The notes under the pieces: model-generated
What the model was told of the DNA's origin: nothing
The model's input: only the letters and a program-made list of their open reading frames with translations
Database searches by the model: none
Origin: a bacterium
Lineage (GTDB): Bacteria > SZUA-79 > Acidulodesulfobacterales > Acidulodesulfobacteraceae
DNA length: 64,000 bases
Assembly (NCBI GenBank): GCA_021812245.1
Contig: JAKAOK010000003.1
Span: 1 to 64,000 of the forward strand
Direction: 5' to 3'
Translations under genes and position numbers: made by a program
Part shown: piece after piece, positions 17,809 to 26,818 of the stretch
Layout of the letters: every line of letters starts with the position of its first letter
How positions within the stretch are numbered: position 1 is the stretch's first letter

Positions 17809-18874
17809 ATGCTTTTATTATATTTTGAACAAGTTTATGCCTTAATACGTCGGTTCTGTTAAAATTAACTACTTCTATGCCGAATATGTTCATAAGAATT
17901 TTACTTGCGGTTATAAGTCCCGATTCCCTATCGTAAGGCAGATCGGTTTGGGTGATATCGCCGTTCACGACAATCTTGGAACCTGAACCTATTCTGGTAA
18001 GCATCATTTTCATCTGTTCATTTGTAGCATTTTGCGCTTCATCCAGTATTATGAAAGAATTATTCAGAGTTCTCCCTCTCATAAATGCGATAGGGGCTAC
18101 TTCTATTACATCTGATTCTATAAGTTTTATGGCTTTTTCAAACTCTAACATCTCGTAAAGAGCGTCATAAAGCGGCCTTAAATAAGGATTTATTTTCTGC
18201 GAAATATCTCCGGGAAGAAAACCAAGTTTCTCGCCCGCCTCAACCGCGGGACGGGTTAATACTATTCTGTCGAACAGCTTCTTTTGAAATAAAGATATAG
18301 CGCATGCCATAGCAAGATAAGTTTTGCCGGTTCCGGCCGGCCCCACGCCGATAACTATATCGTTTTTATAAATAGCGTCGGTATATTTTTTTTGATTTGC
18401 TGTTCTTGGAGATATAACCTTTTTTCTTGGAGTTATCAGTATGGAAGGGTAAATCTGCGTGCCTACGTCAACTCCCGGATTCTCAATCTTCAGCTTAGCT
18501 AGTCTTATTAAATCATTATCGTTTATAGCCTTGCCGGTTTTATATAGATTTAGGAGGTCGTATATGAATCCGGTACAAATTCTTACATTATTTCCATTGC
18601 CCTTAACCAGTAACACGTTACCCCTAACGGATATATCAACTTCGAATTCGGTTGCGATAATATCTTTTATATTAGCGGACGGACTGGAAAATTTATTAAA
18701 AAGTTCTATGTTTTCCAGTTCTATTTTTTCTATGCGGACGGCTTCTTTTTCGCTGCCGCCGGATATTAACCGGGATTCAGGCGCTTTCGGGATTGTTTTA
18801 ACCGCACCCGAAATATCCCGCATTTTGACTGCCGCGGCAGACCCCTGATTCCTTGCTTTGTTAGTTATTCCCAA
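17771..18874 (-). CDS. phoH: PhoH-family ATPase
   Basis: This 367-residue protein has a KH-like N-terminal region (about 60-150) and a PhoH ATPase domain with Walker A GPAGTGKTYLAMA and Walker B FIILDEAQNAT. FLPGDISQKINPYLRPLYDAL is typical of the PhoH/YbeZ group that works with YbeY on ribosomal RNA. The longest frame starts at TTG 18874 without a good Shine-Dalgarno sequence. An ATG 17 codons later is possible, so the N-terminus is unsure. A strong promoter lies just upstream. Confidence 0.92.
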   Translation of the reverse strand: MGITNKARNQGSAAAVKMRDISGAVKTIPKAPESRLISGGSEKEAVRIEKIELENIELFNKFSSPSANIKDIIATEFEVDISVRGNVLLVKGNGNNVRICTGFIYDLLNLYKTGKAINDNDLIRLAKLKIENPGVDVGTQIYPSILITPRKKVISPRTANQKKYTDAIYKNDIVIGVGPAGTGKTYLAMACAISLFQKKLFDRIVLTRPAVEAGEKLGFLPGDISQKINPYLRPLYDALYEMLEFEKAIKLIESDVIEVAPIAFMRGRTLNNSFIILDEAQNATNEQMKMMLTRIGSGSKIVVNGDITQTDLPYDRESGLITASKILMNIFGIEVVNFNRTDVLRHKLVQNIIKAYETNEISRISKK

Positions 18875-18926
18875 ATTTTGTTTTTAATAACCCCTTTATT
18901 AAATATATTGTTAATCGACTTTTTTG

Positions 18927-18954
18927 ATTATAACATTATTGACGGAAAAGTCAA
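18927..18954 (-). promoter_or_regulatory. Sigma70-type promoter for phoH-pgpH-ybeY
   Basis: On the minus strand TTGACT (18954-18949) and TATAAT (18932-18927) are separated by 16 nt. Predicted transcription starts near 18920, about 45 nt before the phoH start. Confidence 0.55.
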
Positions 18955-18976
18955 AAACGACGGATTTATTTTATGC

Positions 18977-19498
18977 CTACCTTTTCCAGTAAACTCTCAA
19001 CAATAAATCTCTTTCGGAAAACGAATAATTTACTTCGCCTTTATAAGCTCTTTCCATGTTTCTTCCGATTCTTTGAGCAAGGTCTTCGCTTGTAGTGTAT
19101 ATTTTAACAATCTTTTCTTTTTCATTTTCTTCCATATTTTCTATTTTTTCCAAAGGGTCTATATAATCCGCTTTTTCCACGGTATTGTTTATAAGATTTA
19201 AAATATCGCTTTTATGTTCAAATAAAAACTCACCGCTTAACTCGACAACCCCGTTATAAAATTTTGTTTTTATCTTTAAACATGCGGGGCAAATCGTATA
19301 ATTTACATCTTCTTTTTTCTTTAAGATGGATTTATAAAGCTCGCCGTCATTTACCCATCTTTTGTTATGGTAAATATTATGGCAATTTTTGCATACGGAC
19401 ATATCTTTATAGGACAGGCTGTTTTTATAGGCGTCAGATTCATCACTTGCCGAATGTTTTTTTATATTCGCGGGGTTCCATCTCTTTCCGTCTATCAT
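18977..19498 (-). CDS. Zinc-ribbon protein of the BCAM0308 / NMD3-like type
   Basis: This 173-residue protein has two CxxC pairs, CKNCHNIYHNKRW (about 36-48) and CPACLKIKTKFYNGVVELSG (about 72-91), expected to bind one zinc. The rest is a mixed region with KIVKIYTTSEDLAQRIGRNMERAYKGEVNYSFS. This pattern matches small bacterial proteins named after BCAM0308 that resemble the Zn ribbon of archaeal NMD3. No function is established to my knowledge. RNA or ribosome association would be a guess. ATG 19498 follows AAGGAGG. It is apparently monocistronic. Confidence 0.6.
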   Translation of the reverse strand: MIDGKRWNPANIKKHSASDESDAYKNSLSYKDMSVCKNCHNIYHNKRWVNDGELYKSILKKKEDVNYTICPACLKIKTKFYNGVVELSGEFLFEHKSDILNLINNTVEKADYIDPLEKIENMEENEKEKIVKIYTTSEDLAQRIGRNMERAYKGEVNYSFSERDLLLRVYWKR

Positions 19499-19545
19499 TT
19501 TATTTGCCTCCTTAACCTTAATCTTAATATAGTTGCGTTGATATT

Positions 19546-19570
19546 TTGCGCCTATTGCGCCTATTGCGCC
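19546..19570. repeat. Three tandem 9-bp repeats downstream of a -10 box
   Basis: On the minus strand GGCGCAATA is repeated as GGCGCAATA-GGCGCAATA-GGCGCAA. It begins 8 bp after a TATAAT (19583-19578), so it would sit at or just after the transcription start of the zinc-ribbon gene. It could be an operator or a 5' UTR element. Confidence 0.5.
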
Positions 19571-19613
19571 TCTTTCGATTATACCATACTAAACTATTTT
19601 TTGCCCGTATAAG

Positions 19614-19788
19614 GCATAACCCAAATCCCGATTTAGAAAAATATTTTCTGGATTCCTGCTTTCGCAGGAATGACTTTGAGGGGATTTATCGTTTCATCCG
19701 TTGGGTGTCATTCCTGCTAAAGCAGGAATCCAGATTTACTTAGCATTGGAATATATAAATAAATTTCTAAATCGGTATTTGGGCATAA
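19614..19788. mobile_element. MITE-like element A with terminal inverted repeats and 6-bp direct repeats
   Basis: The left end (19620-19639) is CCCAAATCCCGATTTAGAAA. The right end (19764-19783) is its complement with one mismatch. Both ends are flanked by the direct repeat GCATAA (19614-19619 and 19783-19788), consistent with target duplication. Inside are two inverted copies of a hairpin of the GGATTCCTGC...GCAGGAATGAC type. It encodes no transposase. It occupies most of the 363-bp gap between the zinc-ribbon gene and the L,D-transpeptidase. Confidence 0.72.
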
Positions 19789-19796
19789 AACCATAA

Positions 19797-19825
19797 TTGA
19801 AAATATCAGCTTTAAATGGCATAAT
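19797..19825 (+). promoter_or_regulatory. Candidate sigma70 promoter for the L,D-transpeptidase
   Basis: TTGAAA (19797-19802) and CATAAT (19820-19825) are separated by 17 nt. It starts 9 bp after the right direct repeat of element A. The ATG is at 19862 with GGAGG about 12 nt upstream. Confidence 0.45.
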
Positions 19826-19861
19826 ATTATTGAAAAACATTTTCGGAGGGTCGTATATTTA

Positions 19862-20866
19862 ATGAAATTAAAATCAAAATATCTTTATATTTTAACCGCA
19901 TTTATTTCCGTGCTTATCTTGCTTGCCGCCGCTTTTTTAAAATATCCGCCGCCTGCCGGAAAAACATCCTCCGTATCTAAAAAATCAAAGCCGGTATTGT
20001 CAGGATTGTCGAGATATGTTACACCAAAGCCTTTAAAGCCCCCTGTATGCAAGGACGAAACCGTATTTGCCTGCACCGTTAAATACCTCGAATACCTGCG
20101 CTATCTGCCGATTTCATCCGCCGGTCCGGACAAATACGAATTCTCATTCCACGCTCCGGATATTTTACATCGAGTTGCGGATTCATATGCATGGAATCCC
20201 CAAAATCCATTTGTATTGGGAGCGGCGGCACAATATCTGGAGGCATCGGGTAAACTTCGTGACGGAGAATATGCAAGACCTCAAATAGACGGGACGCTTT
20301 TGTCGGAACTTAAAAAAAGTGCAGCGGAAAAGGAATTTAATACGCACCCTTGGAAATGGGTTCTGGTCAGGCAGGCTGAGAAAAGTGAAAGGGTCGAATT
20401 ATATGAAAACGGCAGGGAAATTTTTTCTTCTCCGGTAAATACCGGCGAATTTGCAACGACTCCAGACGGAACATGGTATGTCTTCCTGCGTTTTCACGAT
20501 ACTACGATGAGCGGCCTGTCGCCGAAACGTATTTCCAAAAAAGCTTACATGTCCTTGAAGCTCAAGCATCCTAGTATGGCAGGATGTTTGGACGGACACC
20601 CGATACAATGGGTTGCCTACGACGATTCGGGCATTAAATACGTGGATTATTTTAACAAAGGAATAGCTCTGCATTATATTCCCCGCGCGCGTTACGGATT
20701 TCCGCAATCGGCCGGGTGCATAGAGATACCGAAACACAATGCCAGATTTTTACACAAAAATATAGACTACGGAACTATAGTTACCGTTATAGGTTCTGCC
20801 GGAAACGCTGTGGCAAAAAAACGCCGCGCCGGAAAGACATACGCCGGTCAATCCTGCACTGAATAA
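19862..20866 (+). CDS. L,D-transpeptidase (YkuD family), membrane-anchored
   Basis: This 334-residue protein has an N-terminal transmembrane or signal segment (about 8-28), a spacer of about 130 residues, and a YkuD domain (about 165-310) with FATTPDGTWYVFLRFHD. The catalytic region reads ALHYIPRARYGFPQSAGCIEIP, containing the conserved His and the S-x-G-C nucleophile. Such enzymes make 3-3 peptidoglycan crosslinks or attach proteins to peptidoglycan in the periplasm. It is the only plus-strand gene in this part of the window and has its own promoter. Confidence 0.87.
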   Translation: MKLKSKYLYILTAFISVLILLAAAFLKYPPPAGKTSSVSKKSKPVLSGLSRYVTPKPLKPPVCKDETVFACTVKYLEYLRYLPISSAGPDKYEFSFHAPDILHRVADSYAWNPQNPFVLGAAAQYLEASGKLRDGEYARPQIDGTLLSELKKSAAEKEFNTHPWKWVLVRQAEKSERVELYENGREIFSSPVNTGEFATTPDGTWYVFLRFHDTTMSGLSPKRISKKAYMSLKLKHPSMAGCLDGHPIQWVAYDDSGIKYVDYFNKGIALHYIPRARYGFPQSAGCIEIPKHNARFLHKNIDYGTIVTVIGSAGNAVAKKRRAGKTYAGQSCTE

Positions 20867-20904
20867 AAAAATTGATATTTAATATCCGGTATATAATTTA
20901 TAAT

Positions 20905-22449
20905 TTAATGTTTCCTCAAGATTACGCTTTTTACCATATCTGCGGAATCGTTTTTCAATGCAAACGAAGCAAAGAGATATATTATTACGCCCGTTGCGAG
21001 AGAAGCTAAAACAACCGTCAGCGAAGCGTAATTGAACCTCTCTAATGCAACTATTAGAAATTCTACTATTAACCCCATAATAAAACTTGCGGCCAATGTT
21101 TTAACGAACGATTTAAAAAAGTTTGCGCCCAAACCGATGCCTTTTTTTAGATAAAGTTTTCTTAAAAGAAACAGGTAATTAAAAATCAGCGAAATGCTCG
21201 ACGCCAGCGCCAGTCCGTAAACGCCCATAACCCGCATAAGCAGGACGGCAAATATAATATTTATAATCAGAGAAATTATAGCCGCATTTACCGGGGTTTT
21301 AGTATCTTTCATTGAATAAAAAACCGGAACGACCGTCTTTAAAAGCGCCGACGCCCACAAGCCGACGATAAAAAACAGAAGAACTCCAGCCGTTTTTTGC
21401 GCATCCGCCGTATTGAATACTCCGTGCATATATATCAATTTTACGAGACTGCTTCTTAAAAGTATTAAACCTATGCTTGAAGGAATTATTATAAAAAACA
21501 TCAGGGACGAAGAAAAATTAAAAGCTCCGGCAACTTCCTTAACGTCGTTTTTTGCAAACGAAGCGGAAAGAGTCGGAAAAATAGCCGTCTGCATCGCTAT
21601 AGCGAAAACGCCGAGGGGAAACTGGTAAAGCCTGTCCCCGTAATAAAGATAAGAGATACTGCCGGAAGGCAGAAAAGATGCGAGAAGAGTATCAAAAACC
21701 AGATTGAGTTGAATTACCGCCATTCCCATAAGGGAGGGCGTCAGCAGTTTAAAAACAGATTTTACGTCGCTGTTTCTAAAGTTAAATTTGAAACCGAGGC
21801 TGATTTTCTTTTTCTTAATATAATAAATCTGCGATAAAAGCTGTAAACCTCCACCGAGCATAACGCCGACCGCAAGAGCAAAAATACCCGGATGAAAAAA
21901 GGGTCTTAAAAAAATAGCGGAGATTATTAATAAAACATTTAATATTATAGGGTACATCGCTCCCGGGGCATAAGAACCGTGGACGTTTAAAACTCCCGAT
22001 AAAAATGCCGCGAGCCCTATCATAAATATATACGGAAACATAATCTTGGTAAGCAGAACCGCAAGCCGTAATTCAAGCGGTTTATTTAAAAAACCGGGCG
22101 CCGTAACCGCTACGAAAAAGAACGAAAATAAAAATCCTATTAAGGAAAGAAATAAGAGGATAAAAAATAATGCGGTAAAAACGGTCTTAAACAGGTCTTC
22201 CGAATCGGCATTGCTCTTTTTAGCCAAATTATCCGAGTAAACCGGAATAAACGATGCAGATATTCCTCCCTCGCCGAATAGCCTTCTGAATAAATTTGGT
22301 ATCCTGAAAGCTACGAAGAACGCATCGGTAGCCATTCCCGCGCCGAAAAAGTACGCGATGCAGACATCCCTCAATAAGCCTAAAATCCTGCTTATCAAAG
22401 TAAAAAACGAAACAACCGATAAATTTCTGACTATTTCATGGTTTTTCAA
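20905..22449 (-). CDS. murJ: Lipid II flippase MurJ
   Basis: This 514-residue MVF/MurJ family protein has about 14 transmembrane helices. The N-terminus reads VSFFTLISRILGLLRDVCIAYFFGAG and is followed by RIPNLFRRLFGEGGISASFIPVYS, the MurJ signature including the conserved arginines of the central cavity. It exports lipid II for peptidoglycan synthesis. The start overlaps the asd stop by 4 bp, so it is translated with the amino-acid genes. asd makes a precursor of diaminopimelate, also used for peptidoglycan. Confidence 0.95.
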   Translation of the reverse strand: MKNHEIVRNLSVVSFFTLISRILGLLRDVCIAYFFGAGMATDAFFVAFRIPNLFRRLFGEGGISASFIPVYSDNLAKKSNADSEDLFKTVFTALFFILLFLSLIGFLFSFFFVAVTAPGFLNKPLELRLAVLLTKIMFPYIFMIGLAAFLSGVLNVHGSYAPGAMYPIILNVLLIISAIFLRPFFHPGIFALAVGVMLGGGLQLLSQIYYIKKKKISLGFKFNFRNSDVKSVFKLLTPSLMGMAVIQLNLVFDTLLASFLPSGSISYLYYGDRLYQFPLGVFAIAMQTAIFPTLSASFAKNDVKEVAGAFNFSSSLMFFIIIPSSIGLILLRSSLVKLIYMHGVFNTADAQKTAGVLLFFIVGLWASALLKTVVPVFYSMKDTKTPVNAAIISLIINIIFAVLLMRVMGVYGLALASSISLIFNYLFLLRKLYLKKGIGLGANFFKSFVKTLAASFIMGLIVEFLIVALERFNYASLTVVLASLATGVIIYLFASFALKNDSADMVKSVILRKH

Positions 22450-23489
22450 AGATATTTTTGAATCAGGATTTCCGCTATCTGCACAGCATTAAGCGCCGCC
22501 CCTTTTCTTACGTTATCCGCTACAATCCATAAGTTTAGACCGTTCGGCACGGAAAAATCCTTTCTTATCCTGCCTACAAAAACCTCGTCTTTTCCGGCGG
22601 TCTGAGTCTGATAAGGATATTTTTCATCGGGATTGCCGCTTAATATGTCGTCTACAAGCTTTATTCCCGCCGTTTTCGATAATATTTTCTTAATATCTTT
22701 GATATCGAAACTTTTTTCGGTTTCTATATTAACGGATTCTCCGTGGGAAAAAAATACAGGGACGCGCACCGTAGTGGCAGATACGCCTATATTCTTATCG
22801 TGCATTATTTTCTGCGTTTCCTTTATCATCTTAATTTCTTCTTTCGTGTATCCGTCTTCGCCGAAAACATCGATTTGAGGAATACAGTTAAAGGCTATCT
22901 GCACCGGAAATTTTTCCGGATAAATATCTCCTTTTGCGTTAATAATGCCGGCCGTCTGATAAAACAATTCGTCCATAGCCTTTTTGCCCGCTCCGGAAGT
23001 GGACTGGTATGTGGATACGACTATCCTTTTTATTTTATACCTGTCGTGAATAGGCTTAAGCGGCACGACCATTTGAATAGTGGAGCAATTAGGATTGGCT
23101 ATTATGTTTTTCTTTGAATAATATTTTATATCGTCGGGGTTAACCTCGGGAACTACTAACGGAACGTCTTCGTCCATCCTGAAATAAGACGTATTATCGA
23201 TAACTACCGCTCCTTCCTTTGCGGCAATGGGCGAAAACCTTGCGCTTATCGAACCTCCCGGACTGGATAGTACTATATCGATATTCTTTTTCTTAAAAGA
23301 ATCTTCTTTCAAGACATCCACAATATAATCTTTGCCTTTAAATTTTATGGTTTCGCCGAGAGAGTTTTCGGAAGCAAAAAGATAAAGTTCTCCGACCGGA
23401 AAATTTCTCTGTTCCAATATTTCTATAAATTCCCTGCCGACAAGACCGGTAGCTCCTGTTATGCCGATATTATATTTTTCTTTTTTCAT
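22446..23489 (-). CDS. asd: Aspartate-semialdehyde dehydrogenase
   Basis: This enzyme reduces beta-aspartyl phosphate in the aspartate pathway (Lys/DAP, Thr, Met). Rossmann motif GITGATGLVGREF is at the N-terminus, the catalytic Cys is in ANPNCSTIQMV, and STYQSTSGAGKKAMDEL is conserved. I chose ATG 23489 (MKKEKYNIGITG), although AAAGGA lies very close. A TTG at 23525 would add 12 residues with no evident Shine-Dalgarno sequence. The gene lies 7 bp (longer frame) to 43 bp after leuB and overlaps murJ. Confidence 0.93.
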   Translation of the reverse strand: MKKEKYNIGITGATGLVGREFIEILEQRNFPVGELYLFASENSLGETIKFKGKDYIVDVLKEDSFKKKNIDIVLSSPGGSISARFSPIAAKEGAVVIDNTSYFRMDEDVPLVVPEVNPDDIKYYSKKNIIANPNCSTIQMVVPLKPIHDRYKIKRIVVSTYQSTSGAGKKAMDELFYQTAGIINAKGDIYPEKFPVQIAFNCIPQIDVFGEDGYTKEEIKMIKETQKIMHDKNIGVSATTVRVPVFFSHGESVNIETEKSFDIKDIKKILSKTAGIKLVDDILSGNPDEKYPYQTQTAGKDEVFVGRIRKDFSVPNGLNLWIVADNVRKGAALNAVQIAEILIQKYL

Positions 23490-23532
23490 ATCCTTTATGT
23501 TTTCTTTATATTTGCCTATCCGCAATTAATTT

Positions 23533-24612
23533 TTATTTTTTTAATTCTTCTATGACTGCCCTGCCCATTTCTTTAGTACCCACGAGTTTCGTTCCAGCGG
23601 CGTTTGAATAAATATCGGCTGTCCTATATCCGTTTTTAATAACTTTTCCTACGGCAATTTCTATTTTTTCGGCAAGATTATCCATATCAAAACTGTATCT
23701 GAGCATCATCGCAACGGATAAAATAGCCGCAATGGGATTGGCTTTATTTTGGCCGGCGATATCGGGAGCGCTTCCATGTATCGGCTCATACATTCCTTTT
23801 TTGCCGTTGAGGCTTGCGGACGGAAGCATTCCTATGGAACCTGCGACCATAGAGGATTCGTCGCTTAATATATCTCCGAACATATTCGTCGTTACGATAA
23901 CGTCGAAAGATTTAGGCTGCCTTATTAACTGCATGGAACAGTTATCGACATACATATTGGTTAACTCGACGTCGGGATATTCTTTGGCTACTTCGGCAAC
24001 CACATTCCGCCATAGCTCGGTGCATTCCAGAACATTGGCTTTATCTACCGATAAAACTTTCTTTCTTCTTTTTCTTGAAATTTCAAAGGCTATTTTAGCT
24101 ATTCTTTCTATCTCTTTTGTGGTATAAACTAAGGTATTTATGCCCTTTTTTTGTCCGTCCTCCAAATCAAAAACGCCCCTCGGCTGACCGAAGTATATAC
24201 CGCCGGTCAGTTCCCTTACTATCATCATATCGGTTCCCTGTACGACGTCTTTCTTTAACGGAGAAGCGTCGATAAGTTCATCGTAAATCTTCGCCGGTCT
24301 TAAATTTGCATATAATTCAAGGTCGTATCTTAACGTTAAAAGCGCTTTTTCGGGTCTTAGCTCTATTGGAAGAGATTCCCATTTAGGTCCGCCTACGGCT
24401 CCAAAAATAACCGCATCCGCCTCTTTTGCCAGTTTAAGGGCTTTTTCCGTTATAGGTTTTTTATATTCGTCGTAAGAAGCCCCGCCTACAAGGTCTTCTT
24501 CTATTTCGTATCTGACGGCATTAGAATCGAATAAAAACTTTAATACGTTTACTGCTTCGCCCGCAACTTCGGTTCCGATTCCGTCGCCGGCAAAAAGAGC
24601 TAATTTTATCAT
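23533..24612 (-). CDS. leuB: 3-isopropylmalate dehydrogenase
   Basis: This 359-residue beta-decarboxylating dehydrogenase performs the third leucine step. [16 protein letters not shown] is the N-terminus. The substrate region has [24 protein letters not shown], and [21 protein letters not shown] is the cofactor and substrate motif of [17 protein letters not shown] holds metal-binding Asp residues. It follows leuD by 3 bp. Confidence 0.96.
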   Translation of the reverse strand: MIKLALFAGDGIGTEVAGEAVNVLKFLFDSNAVRYEIEEDLVGGASYDEYKKPITEKALKLAKEADAVIFGAVGGPKWESLPIELRPEKALLTLRYDLELYANLRPAKIYDELIDASPLKKDVVQGTDMMIVRELTGGIYFGQPRGVFDLEDGQKKGINTLVYTTKEIERIAKIAFEISRKRRKKVLSVDKANVLECTELWRNVVAEVAKEYPDVELTNMYVDNCSMQLIRQPKSFDVIVTTNMFGDILSDESSMVAGSIGMLPSASLNGKKGMYEPIHGSAPDIAGQNKANPIAAILSVAMMLRYSFDMDNLAEKIEIAVGKVIKNGYRTADIYSNAAGTKLVGTKEMGRAVIEELKK

Positions 24613-24615
24613 AAT

Positions 24616-25113
24616 TTATTTCTTACCCTCCCTAATCTTTTTTTTGGCATATGCAATCAAACCGCCGGCATTAACAAGTTCGGACATAAATTTTGGGATA
24701 GGTTTGGCTTTTACGACGGTATTTTTTGTTTTGTTTTTAATTTCTCCGGTATCGGTATCTACTTCCAGTATATCGCCGTTATCCATTCCGTCGGTATCGG
24801 CTTCGAGTATAAACAATCCTATGTTAAAGGCGTTTCGGTAAAAAATTCTCGCAAAACTCTTGGCTATTACTACAGGCACTCCGCTGACTTTAATGGCTCT
24901 CGGAGCATGCTCTCTCGAAGAACCGCAGCCGAAATTATTTCCGGCGGCAATAAAATCTCCTTTGGAAACTTTTGACGGAAACGATTCATCGGCATCTTCC
25001 ATGCAGTGTTTTCTTAAATTTTCGTCGCTTGAATCGTTTAAGTATCTTGCGGGTATAATCGCGTCGGTATCTATATTGTCCCCAAATTTAAAAACTTTTC
25101 CGCTGAATATCAT
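24616..25113 (-). CDS. leuD: 3-isopropylmalate dehydratase small subunit
   Basis: This 165-residue swivel domain begins MIFSGKVFKFGDNIDTDAIIPARYLN, the typical LeuD start, with the conserved GNNFGCGSSREHAPRAIK. With LeuC it isomerises 2- to 3-isopropylmalate. I chose ATG 25113, preceded by AGGAGAT. A longer frame from TTG 25128 begins within the terminal repeat of mobile element B and is not credible. Its Shine-Dalgarno sequence is one copy of that element's target duplication. Confidence 0.95.
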   Translation of the reverse strand: MIFSGKVFKFGDNIDTDAIIPARYLNDSSDENLRKHCMEDADESFPSKVSKGDFIAAGNNFGCGSSREHAPRAIKVSGVPVVIAKSFARIFYRNAFNIGLFILEADTDGMDNGDILEVDTDTGEIKNKTKNTVVKAKPIPKFMSELVNAGGLIAYAKKKIREGKK

Positions 25114-25116
25114 GAC

Positions 25117-25227
25117 ATCTCCTCCCAAATCCCGATTTAGAAACTATTTAATAAATTCCAATATCCCGTCATTGCGAGCGCAGCGAACGCTGCGCTCGCA
25201 ATGACATTATCGGGATTTGGATCTCCT
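25117..25227. mobile_element. MITE-like element B between leuC and leuD, with 7-bp direct repeats
   Basis: The left end (25124-25143) is CCCAAATCCCGATTTAGAAA, identical to element A. The right end is ATCGGGATTTGG (25209-25220). Direct repeats ATCTCCT at 25117-25123 and 25221-25227 flank it exactly. The core is a GTCATTGCGAGCG palindrome. Removing the element and one repeat leaves a leuC-leuD gap of 29 bp, normal for an operon. The duplicated target is the leuD Shine-Dalgarno sequence (AGGAGAT on the minus strand). Confidence 0.75.
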
Positions 25228-25246
25228 TTATATTACTTATTTAATA

Positions 25247-26521
25247 CTAAACCACTTCGTCGGGGCCGGCAATCTTTCCTAGTATAGCCGATGCCGCGCA
25301 GACTGCCGGATTAGCAAGATAAACCTCGCTCTTGACGTCCCCCATTCTTCCCTTAAAATTTCTGTTGGTGGAAGATATCGCCCTTTCGCCGTCGGCCAAT
25401 ATTCCCATATATCCGCCGAGACATGGTCCGCATGTCGGAGTGCTGACCACCGCTCCGGCATCCATAAATATATCTATAAGCCCTTCTTTCGCAGCCGCCC
25501 TATAAATATCCGGGGTGGCGGGTATAACGATAAGCCTTGAATATTTCGCTATTTTTTTCCCTTTTAAAATTTCTGCAGCAATTCTTAAATCTTCTATCCT
25601 TCCGTTTGTGCATGAACCTATAACCGACTGGTCTATCTTTATGTTTTTTGCCGAAGCCTCGTTAATATCTACGCTGTTTTCCGGAAGATGCGGAAAAGCA
25701 ACTTGAGGATTAATCGATTCTGTATTAAATTTTAATACTTTTGCATATTCGGCATCTTCGTCGCTCTTATAAAATATATAATCCTTTTTCGCCCTGCTTT
25801 TAACATAATCTTCGGTGATTTCGTCCGGTTCGAATATTCCGCTTTTTGCTCCGGCTTCTATCGCCATATTGGATATGGTAAATCTGTCCGACATTCCGAG
25901 ATGCTTAAACGTGCTTCCGGCAAACTCTAATGCCATATAGTTCGCTCCTTCGACGCCTATTTTCCCGATAAGATACAAGACAAGGTCTTTGCCGGATACC
26001 CATTTTTTAGGTTTGCCTTCAAAAACTACTTTTATGGATTCGGGAACTTTGAGCCATAACTCGCCGAAGGCAAATGCGTAAGCGAGATCCGTAGAGCCTA
26101 CCCCCGTAGCGAAAGCCCCTAAAGCGCCGTATGTACAGGTATGGGAATCGGCGCCTATCACAAGGTCTCCGGGCAGAACTATGCCCTTTTCAGGCAGAAG
26201 CGCATGCTCGACTCCGGCTTCTCCGCATTCGAAATAATTCTCTATATCGAATTTCTTTGCAAACTCCCTGAGCATCTTAGCTTGTTTAGCACTCAAAATG
26301 TCTTTATTGGGAACAAAGTGGTCGGGAACTAAAGCGATTTTTTTTCTGTCGAAAACCTCATTTATTCCTATAGCTTCAAACTCTTTTATAGCTATAGGGG
26401 CAGTAATATCGTTACCGAGAGCGATATCTACTCTGGCACTTACGATATCGCCGGGAGCGACGGCTTCGTTATCGGTATGATTTTGAATTATTTTTTCCGT
26501 AATAGTTAAAGGCCTTGACAT
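25247..26521 (-). CDS. leuC: 3-isopropylmalate dehydratase large subunit
   Basis: This aconitase-type iron-sulfur enzyme has 424 residues from the ATG at 26521 ([15 protein letters not shown]), which is preceded by AAGGAG. Conserved parts are [23 protein letters not shown] and the 4Fe-4S cysteines in SCTNGR and PTCGPCLGG. The open frame runs on upstream to 26644, but those 41 codons lie in repeat element C and lack LeuC similarity. It works with LeuD. It is of the aconitase-like longer-lineage LeuC found in Archaea and many anaerobes. Confidence 0.95.
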   Translation of the reverse strand: MSRPLTITEKIIQNHTDNEAVAPGDIVSARVDIALGNDITAPIAIKEFEAIGINEVFDRKKIALVPDHFVPNKDILSAKQAKMLREFAKKFDIENYFECGEAGVEHALLPEKGIVLPGDLVIGADSHTCTYGALGAFATGVGSTDLAYAFAFGELWLKVPESIKVVFEGKPKKWVSGKDLVLYLIGKIGVEGANYMALEFAGSTFKHLGMSDRFTISNMAIEAGAKSGIFEPDEITEDYVKSRAKKDYIFYKSDEDAEYAKVLKFNTESINPQVAFPHLPENSVDINEASAKNIKIDQSVIGSCTNGRIEDLRIAAEILKGKKIAKYSRLIVIPATPDIYRAAAKEGLIDIFMDAGAVVSTPTCGPCLGGYMGILADGERAISSTNRNFKGRMGDVKSEVYLANPAVCAASAILGKIAGPDEVV

Positions 26522-26542
26522 TTTATTCTCCTTTTTATTTTT

Positions 26543-26777
26543 GCCAAAATCCCTATTTAGAAAATATTTATAAGTTTTAATGCTATATAACACTGGATGA
26601 GCTTCGCTGTACTTCGTTTCCCGCTTTCGCGGGAATGACAACACAGAGATTGAAGTTTACACCAAAAGAGTGTCATTCCCGTCTGCATCAAAGGCATGCT
26701 TTGATAAACGCAGACGGGAATATCCGCGAAAGCGGGAATCCAGAAAATAAATTTCTAAATATCGATTAGGGTTTTGC
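26543..26777. mobile_element. Degenerate MITE-like element C between leuA and leuC
   Basis: The ends are diverged relatives of elements A and B: GCCAAAATCCCTATTTAGAAA on the left and the complement of GATATTTAGAAA near 26752-26763 on the right. The inside has the GTTTCCCGC...GCGGGAATGAC hairpin, an inverted partner GCGAAAGCGGGAATCCAG, and a nested hairpin CCCGTCTGC/GCAGACGGG. No clear direct repeat flanks it. It fills most of the 297-bp gap, and I see no other gene there. Confidence 0.6.
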
Positions 26778-26818
26778 TTAATGATTGCGAACATCAACTA
26801 TGTGTAATATAATTTGAT

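Noticed and set aside
19546-19570. Tandem repeats as a CRISPR array
   Set aside because: There are only three contiguous 9-bp units and no spacers or cas genes.
19264-19743. Small plus-strand open frames around 19.3-19.7 kb
   Set aside because: They read through the 9-bp repeats and element A, lack ribosome sites and match no family.
24616-25128. LeuD starting at TTG 25128
   Set aside because: The start codon lies in the terminal repeat of element B, while ATG 25113 has a good Shine-Dalgarno sequence.
25247-26644. LeuC starting at 26644
   Set aside because: The first 41 codons lie in repeat element C. A proper Shine-Dalgarno sequence precedes the ATG at 26521.
19620-26777. The repeats as complete insertion sequences
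   Set aside because: They are 0.1-0.25 kb and encode no transposase.
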